The notes beneath the pieces are model-generated. The model did not search any database. It worked only from the letters and a program-made list of their open reading frames with translations, and was not told where the DNA came from. The position numbers and the translations under genes are program-made. Positions 1-8,620 of a stretch of 64,000 nt of DNA are shown here, piece by piece. The stretch covers positions 1 to 64,000 of the forward strand of contig NZ_BMQJ01000009.1 in the NCBI RefSeq assembly GCF_014648055.1, read 5' to 3'. This stretch comes from Streptosporangium pseudovulgare (lineage in GTDB: Bacteria; Actinomycetota; Actinomycetes; Streptosporangiales; Streptosporangiaceae). Within the stretch, counting starts at the first letter, position 1; each line of letters begins with the position of its first letter.

Positions 1-2
1 AG

Positions 3-134
3 AGCGAGAAGGTCGGGAACCTCAAGGGGTTCCTGGATGCGTGCGAACGACACACGACGGGGACCAGCGGGTACGGCGGAGGCGTTGCGCGAGGCTGCCA
101 ACAGATGTCCTTCCGAGGGCTCGCGGCGGACTGA
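3..134 (+). CDS. 3' end of an unidentified gene (truncated by the window edge)
   Basis: Reading from base 3 gives an open frame of about 43 codons ending in TGA at 132-134. Most third positions are G or C, as in the confirmed genes of the window, while the other two frames here are not biased this way, so I take this as the C-terminus of a gene that starts left of the window. The visible tail contains a G-N-L-K-G-F-L-D-A-C-E segment and a glycine-rich stretch. I do not recognise the family. It points towards the minus-strand Mce-associated genes, so it is convergent with them. Confidence 0.4.
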   Translation, partial: SEKVGNLKGFLDACERHTTGTSGYGGGVARGCQQMSFRGLAAD

Positions 135-546
135 CTACACGCACGCCAGACGACCATGCATCGGAGCACCAAAAGAAGCGGGTCGTCAAAGGGCAGCGCA
201 AAGGGGCAGTGTAGCCGAACGGCATACACCTGTCCAGTCCACTCTCGCTGCATGCTCCACGTTGGTCGCAGCATCGCTCGTCAGCGCCGAAACGTCAAGC
301 CCGCGAGCTGACATTTCAGCCGAGGAACGGCCGAGACGTCGGGAGTTCTCCCCGCCGCGAACCGCGCGTCACCATCGGCCCCAGGACGATACCCGACGAC
401 CCGCCGAGGCTAACGCTCAGTCGCACGACGGCTCGAACGCTAGCCCATGACGGGCTGACGATCGACACTACCGTGGCTCATCTACCCCGGTCGGCACCGA
501 ACTCAAACATGAATTTTGCCGATAATTGACCGGCGCGCCACGCCGG
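135..546. other. Gene-poor stretch
   Basis: About 410 bases with lower G+C than the surroundings. Open frames here, such as one at 37-450 on the plus strand, lack codon bias and resemble nothing I know. A weak hairpin (AGCCC / GGGCT) lies around 441-455. It separates a truncated plus-strand gene from the 3' end of the minus-strand Mce-associated operon, so it may hold terminators. Nothing else is supported. Confidence 0.4.
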
Positions 547-1062
547 TCAGGCGGGAGGAGGGGCGCCGAGCAGGGTGGACAGCTCCGCCACCAGCCAGCG
601 CGAACCCTGCTTCACCATGCCGAACCGGGCACGGTTCTGGACGACCTGCCGCCGGGGCTCGCTCTCGCCGGGCGGGGTCCTGACCGTGCCGACGTTCGTG
701 AACAGCAGCACGTCGACCCGGCCGGCCCGCACCGACTCCACCGCCGCGCCCGCCACCGTCACCTGCTGGACCGTGCGCTCCTGCCTGACCTGCGGGGCCA
801 GCGACTTGGCGAGCTGGCGGTAGTGCTCGGTGAGGCCGCCGGTGGTGTACCCCGCCGCCCGCGTGAAGTCCTGCTCGATCGTGCGGTAGTCGTACGAGAG
901 CATGTCGGGGGCGACCAGGCGGGCCGCCGCGAGCGCCTCGCGGCCGTCGGCCTCCTCCTGGCGCAGCCGGCTCAGCTCGCCGTACAGGACCCAGGTCACC
1001 ACCGCGAGCACGAGCGCGACGGCGCCCAGCGCCGCGGCGACCGTCCGGGATCCGCCCCTCAC
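547..1062 (-). CDS. Mce-associated membrane protein (second of a pair)
   Basis: Protein of 171 residues: a short basic N-terminus, one membrane segment (about residues 8-28), then an extracytoplasmic domain of the SnoaL/NTF2-like kind seen in Mce-associated proteins. It contains the family-typical features: a helix with L-S-Y-D-Y-R-T-I-E-Q-D, then strands ending in W-L-V-A-E-L. Such proteins accompany Mce/YrbE lipid importers and are thought to sit at the outer face of the membrane with the Mce subunits. The start is a GTG that overlaps the TGA of the upstream gene by four bases, so the two are translationally coupled. An upstream in-frame start would overlap the partner gene heavily and was rejected. 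Confidence 0.75.
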   Translation of the reverse strand: MRGGSRTVAAALGAVALVLAVVTWVLYGELSRLRQEEADGREALAAARLVAPDMLSYDYRTIEQDFTRAAGYTTGGLTEHYRQLAKSLAPQVRQERTVQQVTVAGAAVESVRAGRVDVLLFTNVGTVRTPPGESEPRRQVVQNRARFGMVKQGSRWLVAELSTLLGAPPPA

Positions 1063-1559
1063 GCGACCTGCTCCACCTTCGACACGAGCCAGCCCCCGGA
1101 AGTCCTGACCAGCTGCATCCGCCACCGGCGGAACTGCTCCCGGGGGGCGCTCTCGCTCCCGTCCCCCCGGACCACCGCGTCGCCGACCACGAGCGCCACG
1201 GCCGTGTCCCCCGTCAGCGAGACGATCCCGGAGGCGCGCAGCGCCCCGGTCCACAGGAGCCTGTCCCTGACCGTGGCCTCCCGCAGGGAGGCGGCGTCAC
1301 GGGCGTACTCCGCCCGTGCCTGCCCGGTCGAGGTGTCGAGGACGCGCCGCATGTCGGCGTCGACGTTCTGGTACCCGACCGACATCAGGGTCACGGCGTG
1401 CTCCCTCGCCGCCCTGAGCACCGCCTCGCGGTCGTCGGCCGCCGCCCGGGCCTCCCGCAGGCCCACGCCCGCCCACAGAGCCGCCCCGAGCAGCACCAGG
1501 ACCAGCAGACCCGGTGCGAGGCCGGCGGGCCCCGGGAGGCGACGCCGGGAGGCGTTCAT
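1059..1559 (-). CDS. Mce-associated membrane protein (first of a pair)
   Basis: Protein of 166 residues with a basic N-terminus (M-N-A-S-R-R-R), one hydrophobic segment at about residues 12-32 and an extracytoplasmic domain with the M-S-V-G-Y-Q-N-V-D-A-D-M-R-R-V-L pattern of Mce-associated proteins, ending G-G-W-L-V-S-K-V. It is a paralogue of the following gene and overlaps its start by four bases. The start is the ATG at 1559; an open frame continues upstream, but only through low-complexity repeat sequence. The pair lies downstream of rplL beyond a strong terminator, so it probably has its own promoter. No yrbE, mce or mkl gene is visible inside the window. Confidence 0.75.
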   Translation of the reverse strand: MNASRRRLPGPAGLAPGLLVLVLLGAALWAGVGLREARAAADDREAVLRAAREHAVTLMSVGYQNVDADMRRVLDTSTGQARAEYARDAASLREATVRDRLLWTGALRASGIVSLTGDTAVALVVGDAVVRGDGSESAPREQFRRWRMQLVRTSGGWLVSKVEQVA

Positions 1560-1861
1560 CGGAACCCACCTCCCATCCCGGACCGCGTGACGCGAGCCGG
1601 CGGCCGTACGGCGCGGGCCACCGGGCCGGTGAGCCCCATCGGGCGGATCATAACCCGCCGGCGGCCGGAGCCATCGGCCTTTCCCCACCGAGAGGACGCG
1701 GAAGAGCACGGGAGCGGGGAGGAGCCTGGGAGCGGAAGGCGAGAGGCGCGGGAGAAGAGCGGGAAAGGGCCGGGGACCGGAAGGCGGGAAGCGCCCTGGG
1801 AGGGGCCGGGGAGCGGAGGGCGGGAAGCTCCCGGGAAGGGCCGGAGAAGACCCCGGAGACA
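1560..1861. repeat. Purine-rich intergenic repeats
   Basis: Between the Mce-associated pair and the rplL terminator lies a purine-rich, G-rich tract. A 36-base unit beginning gggccgggga occurs at 1767 and again at 1803 with few changes, and shorter related pieces precede it from about 1700. It is probably a degenerate minisatellite. The promoter of the Mce-associated genes should lie here, but I cannot pick out a convincing one. Confidence 0.5.
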
Positions 1862-1905
1862 CGAAAAGAGCGGGCCACCGGCACCTGGTGGACCCGCTCT
1901 TTTCG
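1862..1905 (-). terminator. rho-independent terminator of rplJ-rplL
   Basis: Near-perfect hairpin: left arm from 1862 begins CGAAAAGAGCGGG, right arm ends CCCGCTCTTTTCG at 1905, continued by CCACC/GGTGG, with one bulged base and a 7-base loop. The A/T ends of the stem supply the U-tract on the minus strand. It starts 25 bases beyond the rplL stop. Confidence 0.9.
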
Positions 1906-1930
1906 CGGTGATACTTCGTACGCGACGGTC

Positions 1931-2326
1931 TTACTTGACGGTCACGGTGGCGCCGGCGCCCTCAAGGGCGGCCTTGGCCTTCTCAGCCTGCTCCTTGTTG
2001 ACCTTGCCGTCGAAGACGGGCTTGGGAGCGCCGTCCACGAGGTCCTTGGCCTCCTTCAGACCCAGGCTGGTCAGGGCGCGGATCTCCTTGATGACCTGGA
2101 TCTTCTTGTCGCCGGCGGCCTCGAGGATGACGTCGAACTCGTCCTGCTCCTCGGCCTCCTCGGCGGCACCGGCGGCGCCACCGGCGGCCGGGGCGGCCGC
2201 GACGGCGACCGGGGCGGCAGCCTTGACGTCGAAGGTCTCCTCGAAGAGCTTCACGAAGTCGGACAGCTCAAGGAGGGTCATCTCCTTGAAAGCGTCGAGC
2301 AGCTCGTCGGTGGTGAGCTTCGCCAT
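1931..2326 (-). CDS. rplL: 50S ribosomal protein L7/L12
   Basis: Protein of 131 residues forming the stalk of the large subunit, where it recruits translation GTPases. The N-terminal dimerisation helices ([10 protein letters not shown]), the Ala/Gly-rich hinge (about residues 40-60) and the C-terminal factor-binding domain ([14 protein letters not shown], later G-A-T-V-T-V-K) are all present at the usual length. The ATG is preceded by GGAGG with 5-base spacing. It follows rplJ after 82 bases and precedes a strong terminator. Confidence 0.98.
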   Translation of the reverse strand: MAKLTTDELLDAFKEMTLLELSDFVKLFEETFDVKAAAPVAVAAAPAAGGAAGAAEEAEEQDEFDVILEAAGDKKIQVIKEIRALTSLGLKEAKDLVDGAPKPVFDGKVNKEQAEKAKAALEGAGATVTVK

Positions 2327-2408
2327 GGTTTCCTCCGTATGGATCTAAAAACTTAAGAACTGGGACCGCGGTTCGTGTGCGCTAATCCCCCGGGCCGCCT
2401 GCGCGGAC

Positions 2409-2933
2409 CTACTCGCCCGCCTCCGCGCGCTTCGCACGCAGAGCCTCGGCCAGCTGAGCCATGTTGGTGGGCAGCGCGTTGAAGACAGCGGCCGCGTGGC
2501 CCTGCTTGGCCTTCAGAGCGCCGGCCAGCTTCGCGAGGAGAACCTCACGCGACTCAAGGTCGGCAAGCTTGCTGATCTCGTCCGGCGTCATCGACTTGCC
2601 GTCGACGACACCGCCCTTGATGACCAGGAGGGGATTGGCCTTGGCGAAGTCACGCAGACTCTTGGCAGCCTCGACCACGTCGCCCTTGACGAACGCGATC
2701 GCCGACGGACCCGCGAGCAGGTCGTCGAGCTGGTTGATCCCGGCCTCGTTGGCCGCGATCTTGGTCAGCGTGTTCTTCACCACGGCGAACTTCGCATTCT
2801 CACCGAGAGAGACGCGCAGCTGCTTGAGCTGCGCGACGGTGAGACCGCGGTACTCGGTCAGAACGGCGGCGCTCGAGCCTTCGAAGCTGCTCTTGAGCTC
2901 GGCTACGGCCGTCGCCTTCTCCGCCTTCGCCAT
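2409..2933 (-). CDS. rplJ: 50S ribosomal protein L10
   Basis: Protein of 174 residues, the base of the ribosomal stalk that binds L7/L12 dimers through its C-terminal helix. Seen: N-terminal M-A-K-A-E-K, the [10 protein letters not shown] core, V-V-K-N-T-L and an Ala-rich C-terminal helix ending A-K-R-A-E-A-G-E. The open frame extends 38 codons further upstream, but the ATG at 2933 matches the family N-terminus and leaves room for a regulatory leader. It is co-transcribed with rplL. Confidence 0.97.
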   Translation of the reverse strand: MAKAEKATAVAELKSSFEGSSAAVLTEYRGLTVAQLKQLRVSLGENAKFAVVKNTLTKIAANEAGINQLDDLLAGPSAIAFVKGDVVEAAKSLRDFAKANPLLVIKGGVVDGKSMTPDEISKLADLESREVLLAKLAGALKAKQGHAAAVFNALPTNMAQLAEALRAKRAEAGE

Positions 2934-3050
2934 GGGCCTCCTTCCATATGTGCCGCCGGCAAAGGCCCGAGAAAAGAACAAGCCCCGGCGCAGGCGCACG
3001 GGGCTCACATAAGGAAGGCATTTTCCCAATGGAAACTCACTACACACCTA
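2934..3050 (-). promoter_or_regulatory. Candidate L10 leader of rplJL
   Basis: Upstream of rplJ lies about 115 bases of transcribed leader. It contains a hairpin at 2981-3005 with arms AGCCCCG / CGGGGCT, and A-rich unpaired stretches on the rplJ side. Leaders of this kind bind the L10-L12 complex in many bacteria and give feedback repression. I see the hairpin and the gene context, but I have not matched the full consensus fold. Confidence 0.4.
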
Positions 3051-3280
3051 CGCGGGCCGTCCACGACGTGGATCCTTGGGTCGACACACCATGAGGCATG
3101 ACGACGACCGGCGGTCTTCGGCACGGACAGCATACGCCCTGCCGGGGCATGCGCCAAATCGCCGTACGAGCCACGTCCGACCGCCGGCCGCCTCCTCCGG
3201 CATCTTCCCCCCGCTCCCGGCCGCGCCGGACCGTACGGCGCCTCACAGGCCCGCGAACCGCCGGTGCCCGCCCCCGAAGC
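3051..3280. other. Intergenic region, rplJ promoter side
   Basis: About 230 bases between the rplJ leader and the terminator of the lipoprotein gene. It must carry the rplJL promoter because the upstream gene ends in its own terminator. CCGTACGG palindromes occur at 3231-3238 and 3280-3287. No coding sequence is supported. Confidence 0.4.
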
Positions 3281-3329
3281 CGTACGGCCCGCGCCCCGGG
3301 CCGCAGGGGACCGGGGCGCGGGCCGTACG
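3281..3329 (-). terminator. Terminator of the lipoprotein gene
   Basis: Perfect 19-bp stem: the arm at 3281-3299 begins CGTACGGCCCGCG and pairs with 3311-3329, with an 11-base loop. It starts 16 bases after the lipoprotein stop codon. There is no T-tract, which is common for terminators in very G+C-rich actinomycetes. Confidence 0.8.
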
Positions 3330-3345
3330 AGAGGCCGGGCCGGCG

Positions 3346-4197
3346 TCAGTTGCCGCCGGTGTGCCCGCGCAGCTCCTCCACCTGGTCGGCGGGCGGGGCC
3401 GCGACCTGCACGGGCTCGTTGAAGTTCTTGAAGAGCGCCGTCGCGTTGAACGTGGTGCCCCGCTCCGAGCCGCTCATCGTGACCTTGCGGGGCAGGCTCT
3501 GGGCGTCGGCCCACAGGTCGAACTTCACGTCCTTGACCTCCGCGAGCTGCCGCTGGACCTGCTCGCGCTTGGCCGGGTCGATCGCCTGGGCGGCCTTGTC
3601 CACCGGGAAGGTGCCGCTGTAGTGGGTGGTCTCCACGCCGCCGACCGTCTCGGTGCCGACCGCCTTGACGTCCTCGGACGTCGTCAGCATCTTGACCGTC
3701 CCGGCCAGGTCGAACTGCTGGGCCTGGGCCATGAGGTCGCGGATCTTCGTCTGCTCCCCGGCTCCGAGGTCGGTGAGCGAGACCTTGGCCCACGGCTTGG
3801 TCGTGTCGGCGAACTGCCGCAGCGTCTCCGACTTCACGTAGACCGAGTCGCCGGTGAGGATCGCGCGCACCCCGCCGGGGACGTTCTGCCCGCCGAAGGC
3901 GATCGTGCCCAGTGTGACGTCCGCGGCGAGCTCAGGCTTGCTCTGGTAGCGCACGGTGCCCTGGATCTTGCCCGCCCCCTGGTCACCGCCGGTGGTCTCG
4001 GCCACCAGGTCGGCGGTGTAGGAGGTGGCCTCCTCCGCCTTCTGCGCGCTCTGCAGCACCGCGTCGGCGGCGGCCAGCTTGATGTTCCCGAGCGAGCCGG
4101 CGCTCGTCACGCCGGAGCCGGCGCTCTGCGCACCGCATCCCGTGACCGTGACCAGCGCGGCCGCTCCCAGTGCGAGTGCGGGAGCATATCGGCGCAT
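3346..4197 (-). CDS. LppX/LprG-like lipoprotein
   Basis: Protein of 283 residues with a lipoprotein signal: M-R-R, a hydrophobic core and the lipobox V-T-G-C with Cys at about residue 21. The mature part has the organisation of the LppX_LprAFG family: repeated beta strands such as Y-T-A-D-L-V-A-E-T, L-T-G-D-S-V-Y-V-K and D-L-W-A-D-A-Q-S-L-P-R-K-V. These proteins bind or carry lipids at the outer face of the membrane, or act as envelope chaperones. A lipoprotein gene between rplA and rplJ is a conserved arrangement in actinomycetes. It lies between two terminators, so it is its own transcription unit. A G-rich ribosome-binding site (AAGGGGTGAT) precedes the ATG. Confidence 0.85.
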   Translation of the reverse strand: MRRYAPALALGAAALVTVTGCGAQSAGSGVTSAGSLGNIKLAAADAVLQSAQKAEEATSYTADLVAETTGGDQGAGKIQGTVRYQSKPELAADVTLGTIAFGGQNVPGGVRAILTGDSVYVKSETLRQFADTTKPWAKVSLTDLGAGEQTKIRDLMAQAQQFDLAGTVKMLTTSEDVKAVGTETVGGVETTHYSGTFPVDKAAQAIDPAKREQVQRQLAEVKDVKFDLWADAQSLPRKVTMSGSERGTTFNATALFKNFNEPVQVAAPPADQVEELRGHTGGN

Positions 4198-4291
4198 TAA
4201 TCATCACCCCTTCGTTTCCCCCTCAACTGCCCAAGACACTACGCGGCGAACGCGGCGTCCGCGTCGTCCTGAGGAACGAAGGAAACACGAA

Positions 4292-4326
4292 GGGCCTCAA
4301 CCGAATGGCCGATTCGGTTGAGGCCC
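4292..4326 (-). terminator. Terminator of rplK-rplA
   Basis: Perfect 15-bp hairpin: GGGCCTCAACCGAAT at 4292-4306, a 5-base loop, and the complement at 4312-4326. It lies 72 bases beyond the rplA stop. Confidence 0.9.
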
Positions 4327-4397
4327 CGGGGTCCACGCGGATCCCCGCCGTGGCGGGGTCTACGCGCGGACTCTCGCGTTCGAAGAGGTGATCGCCG

Positions 4398-5111
4398 TCA
4401 GGCTTCGGCGTCGGCGGTCGTCACCCGCGTCACGTTCGGGTCGACCGGGATGCCGGGGCCCATGGACGTGGTGAAGGCGACCTTCTTGACATAGCGGCCC
4501 TTGGCCGCGGACGGCTTGAGACGCAGCACCTCCTCAAGGGCGGCGGCGTAGTTCTCGACGAGCTGACGCTCGGTGAACGACACCTTGCCGATGATGAAGT
4601 GCAGGTTCGCGTGCCGGTCGACACGGAACTCGATCTTGCCGCCCTTGATGTCGGTGACGGCCTTGCCGACGGCCGGGGTGACGGTGCCGGTCTTGGGGTT
4701 CGGCATCAGGCCACGCGGGCCGAGCACGCGGCCCAGGCGGCCGACCTTGCCCATGAGGTCGGGCGTGGCGACGACCGCGTCGAAGTCGAGACGACCCTTG
4801 GCGACCTCGTCGATCAGCTCGTCGGCGCCGACGATGTCGGCGCCCGCGGCGCGGGCCTCCTCGGCACGGTCACCGGTCGCGAAGACCAGGACCCGGGCGG
4901 TCTTACCGGTGCCGTGCGGGAGGTTGACGGTGCCGCGGACCATCTGGTCGGCCTTGCGGGGGTCGACGCCCAGTCGCAGCGCGACCTCGACGGTCGCGTC
5001 GAACTTGGCGACGCTGGTCTCCTTGGCCAGCTTGACCGCCTCGGTGGGGCTGTAGAGGTTCTCACGGTCGATCTGGGCCGCTGCGTTGCGGTAGCCCTTG
5101 CTGCGCTTCAC
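4398..5111 (-). CDS. rplA: 50S ribosomal protein L1
   Basis: Protein of 237 residues, the mobile L1 stalk protein near the E-site and a translational repressor in many bacteria. Family features seen: K-R-S-K-G-Y-R near the start, [37 protein letters not shown] and [10 protein letters not shown]. The start is the GTG at 5111 preceded by AGGAG; the frame is open further upstream, but that part is unlike L1. It follows rplK after 167 bases. Confidence 0.97.
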   Translation of the reverse strand: MKRSKGYRNAAAQIDRENLYSPTEAVKLAKETSVAKFDATVEVALRLGVDPRKADQMVRGTVNLPHGTGKTARVLVFATGDRAEEARAAGADIVGADELIDEVAKGRLDFDAVVATPDLMGKVGRLGRVLGPRGLMPNPKTGTVTPAVGKAVTDIKGGKIEFRVDRHANLHFIIGKVSFTERQLVENYAAALEEVLRLKPSAAKGRYVKKVAFTTSMGPGIPVDPNVTRVTTADAEA

Positions 5112-5234
5112 TTGATCACTCCTGGATCCGAGTGTCCGTGGTACGGGCCAGCGCCTGGCCCCTCCACTTGCTTCGAGGTTGTGGTGCCGGCGCGACGTCG
5201 GCCGCGCCCGCCTCCGGGGCCCTCGCGGGACCGG

Positions 5235-5253
5235 TGGACCTCCTCGGTCCACG
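5235..5253 (-). promoter_or_regulatory. Hairpin between rplK and rplA
   Basis: GTGGACC at 5235-5241 pairs with GGTCCAC at 5247-5253 around a 5-base loop, in the rplK-rplA spacer just after the rplK stop. It could be an RNA processing or attenuation element. The G+C-rich spacer makes chance hairpins likely, so confidence is low. Confidence 0.3.
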
Positions 5254-5278
5254 CCCGCTCACGCCCGGCTCGCCGTGA

Positions 5279-5710
5279 CTAGTCGGCGATCGTGATGCCC
5301 ATCGACCGGGCGGTGCCGGCGATGATCTTCTCGGCCGCCTCGATGTCGTTGGCGTTGAGGTCCTGCATCTTGGTCTGGGCGATCTCGCGCAGCTGGTCGC
5401 GGGTCAGCTTGCCGACCTTGTCCTTCTGCGGGACGGGCGAGCCCTTGGCCACACCGGCGGCCTTCTTGATCAGCTCAGGCGCCGGGGGCGTCTTCGTGAC
5501 GAAGGTGAAGGTGCGGTCCTCGAAGATGGTGATCTCAACGGGGATGATGTTGCCGCGCTGGGCCTCGGTGGCAGCGTTGTACTGCTTCACGAAGTCCATG
5601 ATGTTGACGCCGTGCGGACCGAGGGCGGTACCGACCGGCGGGGCGGGCGTGGCCTGGCCAGCGGGAAGCTGGACCTTGACCAGTGCCGCGATCTTCTTCT
5701 TAGGAGGCAT
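5279..5710 (-). CDS. rplK: 50S ribosomal protein L11
   Basis: Protein of 143 residues of the GTPase-associated centre, which binds 23S rRNA and takes part in the RelA stress response. Seen: M-P-P-K-K-K-I-A-A, the proline-rich [13 protein letters not shown] stretch where thiostrepton-type antibiotics act, T-K-T-P-P-A and the C-terminal G-T-A-R-S-M-G-I. Length and order are standard. It is probably co-transcribed with rplA, and nusG lies upstream. Confidence 0.98.
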   Translation of the reverse strand: MPPKKKIAALVKVQLPAGQATPAPPVGTALGPHGVNIMDFVKQYNAATEAQRGNIIPVEITIFEDRTFTFVTKTPPAPELIKKAAGVAKGSPVPQKDKVGKLTRDQLREIAQTKMQDLNANDIEAAEKIIAGTARSMGITIAD

Positions 5711-5827
5711 GGTTCTCTCCGGGTCCTCGTCGGGTTGACGCGGCTCCCGCGCAGAGCGTGCGGGAGCATGTCGGCGGGCCGTGCTTCGCGGACACGGCCA
5801 CCGAACGACTTAGTGTATGTGAACCGG

Positions 5828-6598
5828 TCAGATCTTCGAGACCTGGTTGAACGACAGCTCGACCGGGGTCTCACGACCGAAGATCGACACCAGCACCTTG
5901 AGCTTCTGCGACTCGACGCTGATCTCGCTGACCGTCGCGGGGAGCGTCGCGAAGGGGCCGTCCATGACCGTGACGGACTCGCCGACCTCGAAGTCGACGG
6001 TCGCGGCGGCGGCCTTGGCGGTCGTCTTCTTGGTCTCCTCGGACGGCTCGGGCGCGAGCAGCTTGGCGACCTCGTCGATGCTCAGCGGGCTCGGCTTGTT
6101 GGACAGGCCGACGAAGCCGGTCACGCCGGGGGTGTTGCGCACCGCGGACCAGGACTCGTCGGTGAGCTCCATCCGGACGAGGACGTAGCCGGGCAGCACC
6201 CGCTCCTTGACGAGCTGGCGCTTGCCGCTCTTGACCTCGGTCACGTGATGGGTCGGCACCTCGACCTGGAAGATGTAGTCCTCCATGTTGAGGGACTGCG
6301 TGCGGGTCTCGATGTTCGACTTCACGCGGTTCTCGTAGCCCGCGTAGGAGTGGATGACGTACCACTCGCCGTACTGGCCCCGCAGCTCGCGCTTGAACTC
6401 CTCGACCGGGTCGACGTCGGGAAGGACGTCTCCGTCCTCATCGACGGCGCCGGCCGGGGCCTCCGCGGCCTCGGTGTCGGCCTCGACGTCAGTCTCGGCG
6501 GGCTCGACCGGCGAGCTCGCCTCGACGTCGACGGCCTCTTCCGGCTCGCTCACCCGGTCCTCGGGGTGCTCGCCGGCCGTCTGTGAAGACTCGGACAC
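5828..6598 (-). CDS. nusG: Transcription termination/antitermination protein NusG
   Basis: Protein of 256 residues. The first 75 or so are an acidic, Ala/Glu-rich extension typical of actinomycete NusG. The NGN domain follows ([15 protein letters not shown]) with [10 protein letters not shown] and G-V-T-G-F-V-G. The C-terminal KOW domain begins [13 protein letters not shown]. An Ala/Lys-rich linker (around [12 protein letters not shown]) separates the two. NusG couples RNA polymerase to Rho or the ribosome. It lies 77 bases downstream of secE, the classic secE-nusG pairing. Confidence 0.97.
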   Translation of the reverse strand: MSESSQTAGEHPEDRVSEPEEAVDVEASSPVEPAETDVEADTEAAEAPAGAVDEDGDVLPDVDPVEEFKRELRGQYGEWYVIHSYAGYENRVKSNIETRTQSLNMEDYIFQVEVPTHHVTEVKSGKRQLVKERVLPGYVLVRMELTDESWSAVRNTPGVTGFVGLSNKPSPLSIDEVAKLLAPEPSEETKKTTAKAAAATVDFEVGESVTVMDGPFATLPATVSEISVESQKLKVLVSIFGRETPVELSFNQVSKI

Positions 6599-6675
6599 GG
6601 TGACTCATTCTCTTTCCGTCGATGGCTATTGACTTACCGCGGTACGACGCGGGGACGAGCGCGCCTGGCGGCGGA

Positions 6676-6924
6676 TCAGGCTCCGCCGAAGATCCGCAGC
6701 ACACCTTCGGTGAGGATCGCGTCGAGACCGGCCACGATCGCGACCATGATCAGAACAAAACCCAGGACGATGACGGTGTAAGAGATGAGCTCCTTGCGCG
6801 TGGGCCAGATGACCTTGCGCAGCTCAGCGATGACCTGTCGGTAGAAAAGGGCAGGAGAAGTACGCTTGGCCTTCTTCTCACCGCTCGGCTTGCCTGCGGT
6901 TTCGCCGCGCGTGTCGATCGCCAC
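6676..6924 (-). CDS. secE: Preprotein translocase subunit SecE
   Basis: Protein of 82 residues with a basic, low-complexity N-terminus, the conserved amphipathic stretch F-Y-R-Q-V-I-A-E-L-R-K-V-I-W-P-T-R-K-E-L and one C-terminal membrane helix (Y-T-V-I-V-L-G-F-V-L-I-M-V-A). This is the short, single-span form found in most Gram-positive bacteria. I chose the GTG at 6924 with a GGTGAGG sequence just upstream; an in-frame GTG three codons earlier is possible. It sits between tRNA-Trp and nusG. Confidence 0.96.
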   Translation of the reverse strand: MAIDTRGETAGKPSGEKKAKRTSPALFYRQVIAELRKVIWPTRKELISYTVIVLGFVLIMVAIVAGLDAILTEGVLRIFGGA

Positions 6925-7001
6925 AGTCCTCACCCGAAATCCGTCGTGTCCAACGCATGTCTGCGGCGCGCTAGACGCCCTGATGCGCGGACCGCTCCTC
7001 G

Positions 7002-7074
7002 CAGGGCACGAGGGACTCGAACCCCCAACCGCCGGTTTTGGAGACCGGTGCGCTACCAATTGCGCTAGTGCCCT
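7002..7074 (-). tRNA. tRNA-Trp (anticodon CCA)
   Basis: On the minus strand the sequence folds into a complete cloverleaf: acceptor AGGGCAC / GTGCCCT, a D-arm around GCGCAATTGGTAGCGC, anticodon loop CTCCAAA with anticodon CCA, and a T-arm with GGTTCGAGTCC. The discriminator base is G and CCA is not encoded. tRNA-Trp directly before secE-nusG is a common actinomycete arrangement. Confidence 0.96.
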
Positions 7075-7362
7075 AAGACATGAACCACCATACATCGGTT
7101 GGACCGAAGTTTGTCCGTGGCTCACGGTCTTGACCGCCGATTCACGCGGAAGGCGGTAAGACCATGCCGGAGTCTACGTGGGAATGGCCCGTACGTCGAA
7201 CCGGCGGACGATCGTCCTGGTCACGCCTCCTTTCCACCCGCCGCGCCGCATCCCCGCACCGGAATCGCCGTACGGCCCGGCGGCTCCGCCGGTCCGGCGC
7301 GCGGGAGTCCACATCATGGATGGGCGTCGGAAGGCGGGCCACGGTTCTGTAACCATGGAGCC
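7075..7362. other. Divergent intergenic region, tRNA-Trp / aminotransferase
   Basis: About 290 bases that should hold the promoters of the tRNA-secE side (minus) and the aminotransferase (plus). A TATGGT hexamer on the minus strand (7087-7092) is a possible -10 for the tRNA. CCGTACGG occurs at 7268-7275. Short open frames here show no family resemblance. Confidence 0.4.
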
Positions 7363-8568
7363 ATGACCCGTCCTCGCATCTCAGCGCGTATCTCCGCGAT
7401 CTCCGAGTCCGCCACGCTCGCCGTGGACGCCAAGGCCAAGGCGATGAAGGCGGCGGGCCGCCCGGTCATCGGCTTCGGCGCGGGCGAGCCGGACTTCCCG
7501 ACTCCCGGTTACATCGTCGAGGCTGCCGTCGAGGCGTGCCGGAACCCGCGCTTCCACAAGTACACCCCGGCCGGCGGCCTTCCCGAGCTGAAGCAGGCCA
7601 TCGCCGACAAGACGCTCCGCGACTCCGGCTACCGGATCGAGGCGGCCCAGGTGCTGGTCACGAACGGCGGCAAGCAGGCGGTCTACGAGGCGTTCGCCAC
7701 GCTGCTCGACCCGGGCGACGAGGTCCTGGTCGTCGCGCCGTACTGGACGACCTACCCCGAGGCGATCAAGCTGGCCGGCGGCGTCCAGGTCGACGTCGTG
7801 ACCGACGAGACCACGGGCTACCTCGCGAGCGTCGAGCAACTGGAGGCGGCCCGCACCGACCGGACCAAGGTCCTGCTGTTCGTCTCGCCGTCCAACCCGA
7901 CCGGCGCCGTCTACAGCCCGGAGCAGGTCGAGGCGATCGGCCGGTGGGCCGCCGAGCACGACCTGTGGGTCGTCACCGACGAGATCTACGAGCACCTGAC
8001 GTACGGCGACGCGAGCTTCGTGAGCATCGCCACCGCCGTTCCCGAGCTGGGCGACAGGGTCGTCGTGCTGAACGGCGTCGCCAAGACCTACGCGATGACC
8101 GGCTGGCGGGTCGGCTGGCTGATCGGCCCGAAGGACGTCGTCAAGGCCGCGACCAACCTGCAGTCGCACGCCACCTCCAACGTCTCCAACGTGGCCCAGG
8201 CCGCGGCGCTGGCGGCCGTCGCCGGCGACCTGTCGGCCGTGGCGGAGATGCGTGAGGCGTTCGACCGCCGCCGCAGGACCATGGTCCGCATGCTGAACGA
8301 GATCCCCGGCGTGCTCTGCCCGGAGCCGAAGGGCGCCTTCTACGCCTACCCGTCGGTCAAGGAGCTGCTGGGCCGGGACTTCGGCGGCCGGCGTCCGCAG
8401 ACGTCCGCCGAGCTCGCCGAGCTGATCCTGGAGGAGGCCGAGGTCGCGCTCGTGCCCGGCGAGGCGTTCGGCACCCCGGGCTACTTCCGGCTGTCCTACG
8501 CGCTGGGCGACGAGGACCTGGTCGAGGGCGTCAGCCGGGTCGCCAAGTTCCTCACCCAGGCGCGCTAG
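7363..8568 (+). CDS. Pyridoxal-phosphate aminotransferase, aspartate aminotransferase type
   Basis: Protein of 401 residues of fold-type I class I/II aminotransferases, transferring the amino group of aspartate (or a similar acid) to 2-oxoglutarate in the cytoplasm. Seen: [10 protein letters not shown] near the N-terminus, [24 protein letters not shown] and the PLP-lysine motif [13 protein letters not shown], then R-L-S-Y-A. The start is the ATG at 7363, with GGAG just before it. It stands alone next to the secE block, as in other actinomycetes, and ends in a terminator shared with the convergent next gene. Confidence 0.92.
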   Translation: MTRPRISARISAISESATLAVDAKAKAMKAAGRPVIGFGAGEPDFPTPGYIVEAAVEACRNPRFHKYTPAGGLPELKQAIADKTLRDSGYRIEAAQVLVTNGGKQAVYEAFATLLDPGDEVLVVAPYWTTYPEAIKLAGGVQVDVVTDETTGYLASVEQLEAARTDRTKVLLFVSPSNPTGAVYSPEQVEAIGRWAAEHDLWVVTDEIYEHLTYGDASFVSIATAVPELGDRVVVLNGVAKTYAMTGWRVGWLIGPKDVVKAATNLQSHATSNVSNVAQAAALAAVAGDLSAVAEMREAFDRRRRTMVRMLNEIPGVLCPEPKGAFYAYPSVKELLGRDFGGRRPQTSAELAELILEEAEVALVPGEAFGTPGYFRLSYALGDEDLVEGVSRVAKFLTQAR

Positions 8569-8579
8569 CCGTACGGCCG

Positions 8580-8614
8580 CCCGGCCGCGGGGAGGCGCGT
8601 TCCCCGCGGCCGGG
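8580..8614. terminator. Bidirectional terminator
   Basis: A 13-bp perfect stem (CCCGGCCGCGGGG at 8580-8592, its complement at 8602-8614) sits between the convergent aminotransferase and the small secreted protein gene, and can serve both. Confidence 0.75.
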
Positions 8615-8620
8615 CCCGGC

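Noticed and set aside
37-450. A 137-codon plus-strand frame at the left edge
   Set aside because: Third-position bias is poor, and the first 100 bases are better explained by the frame ending at 134.
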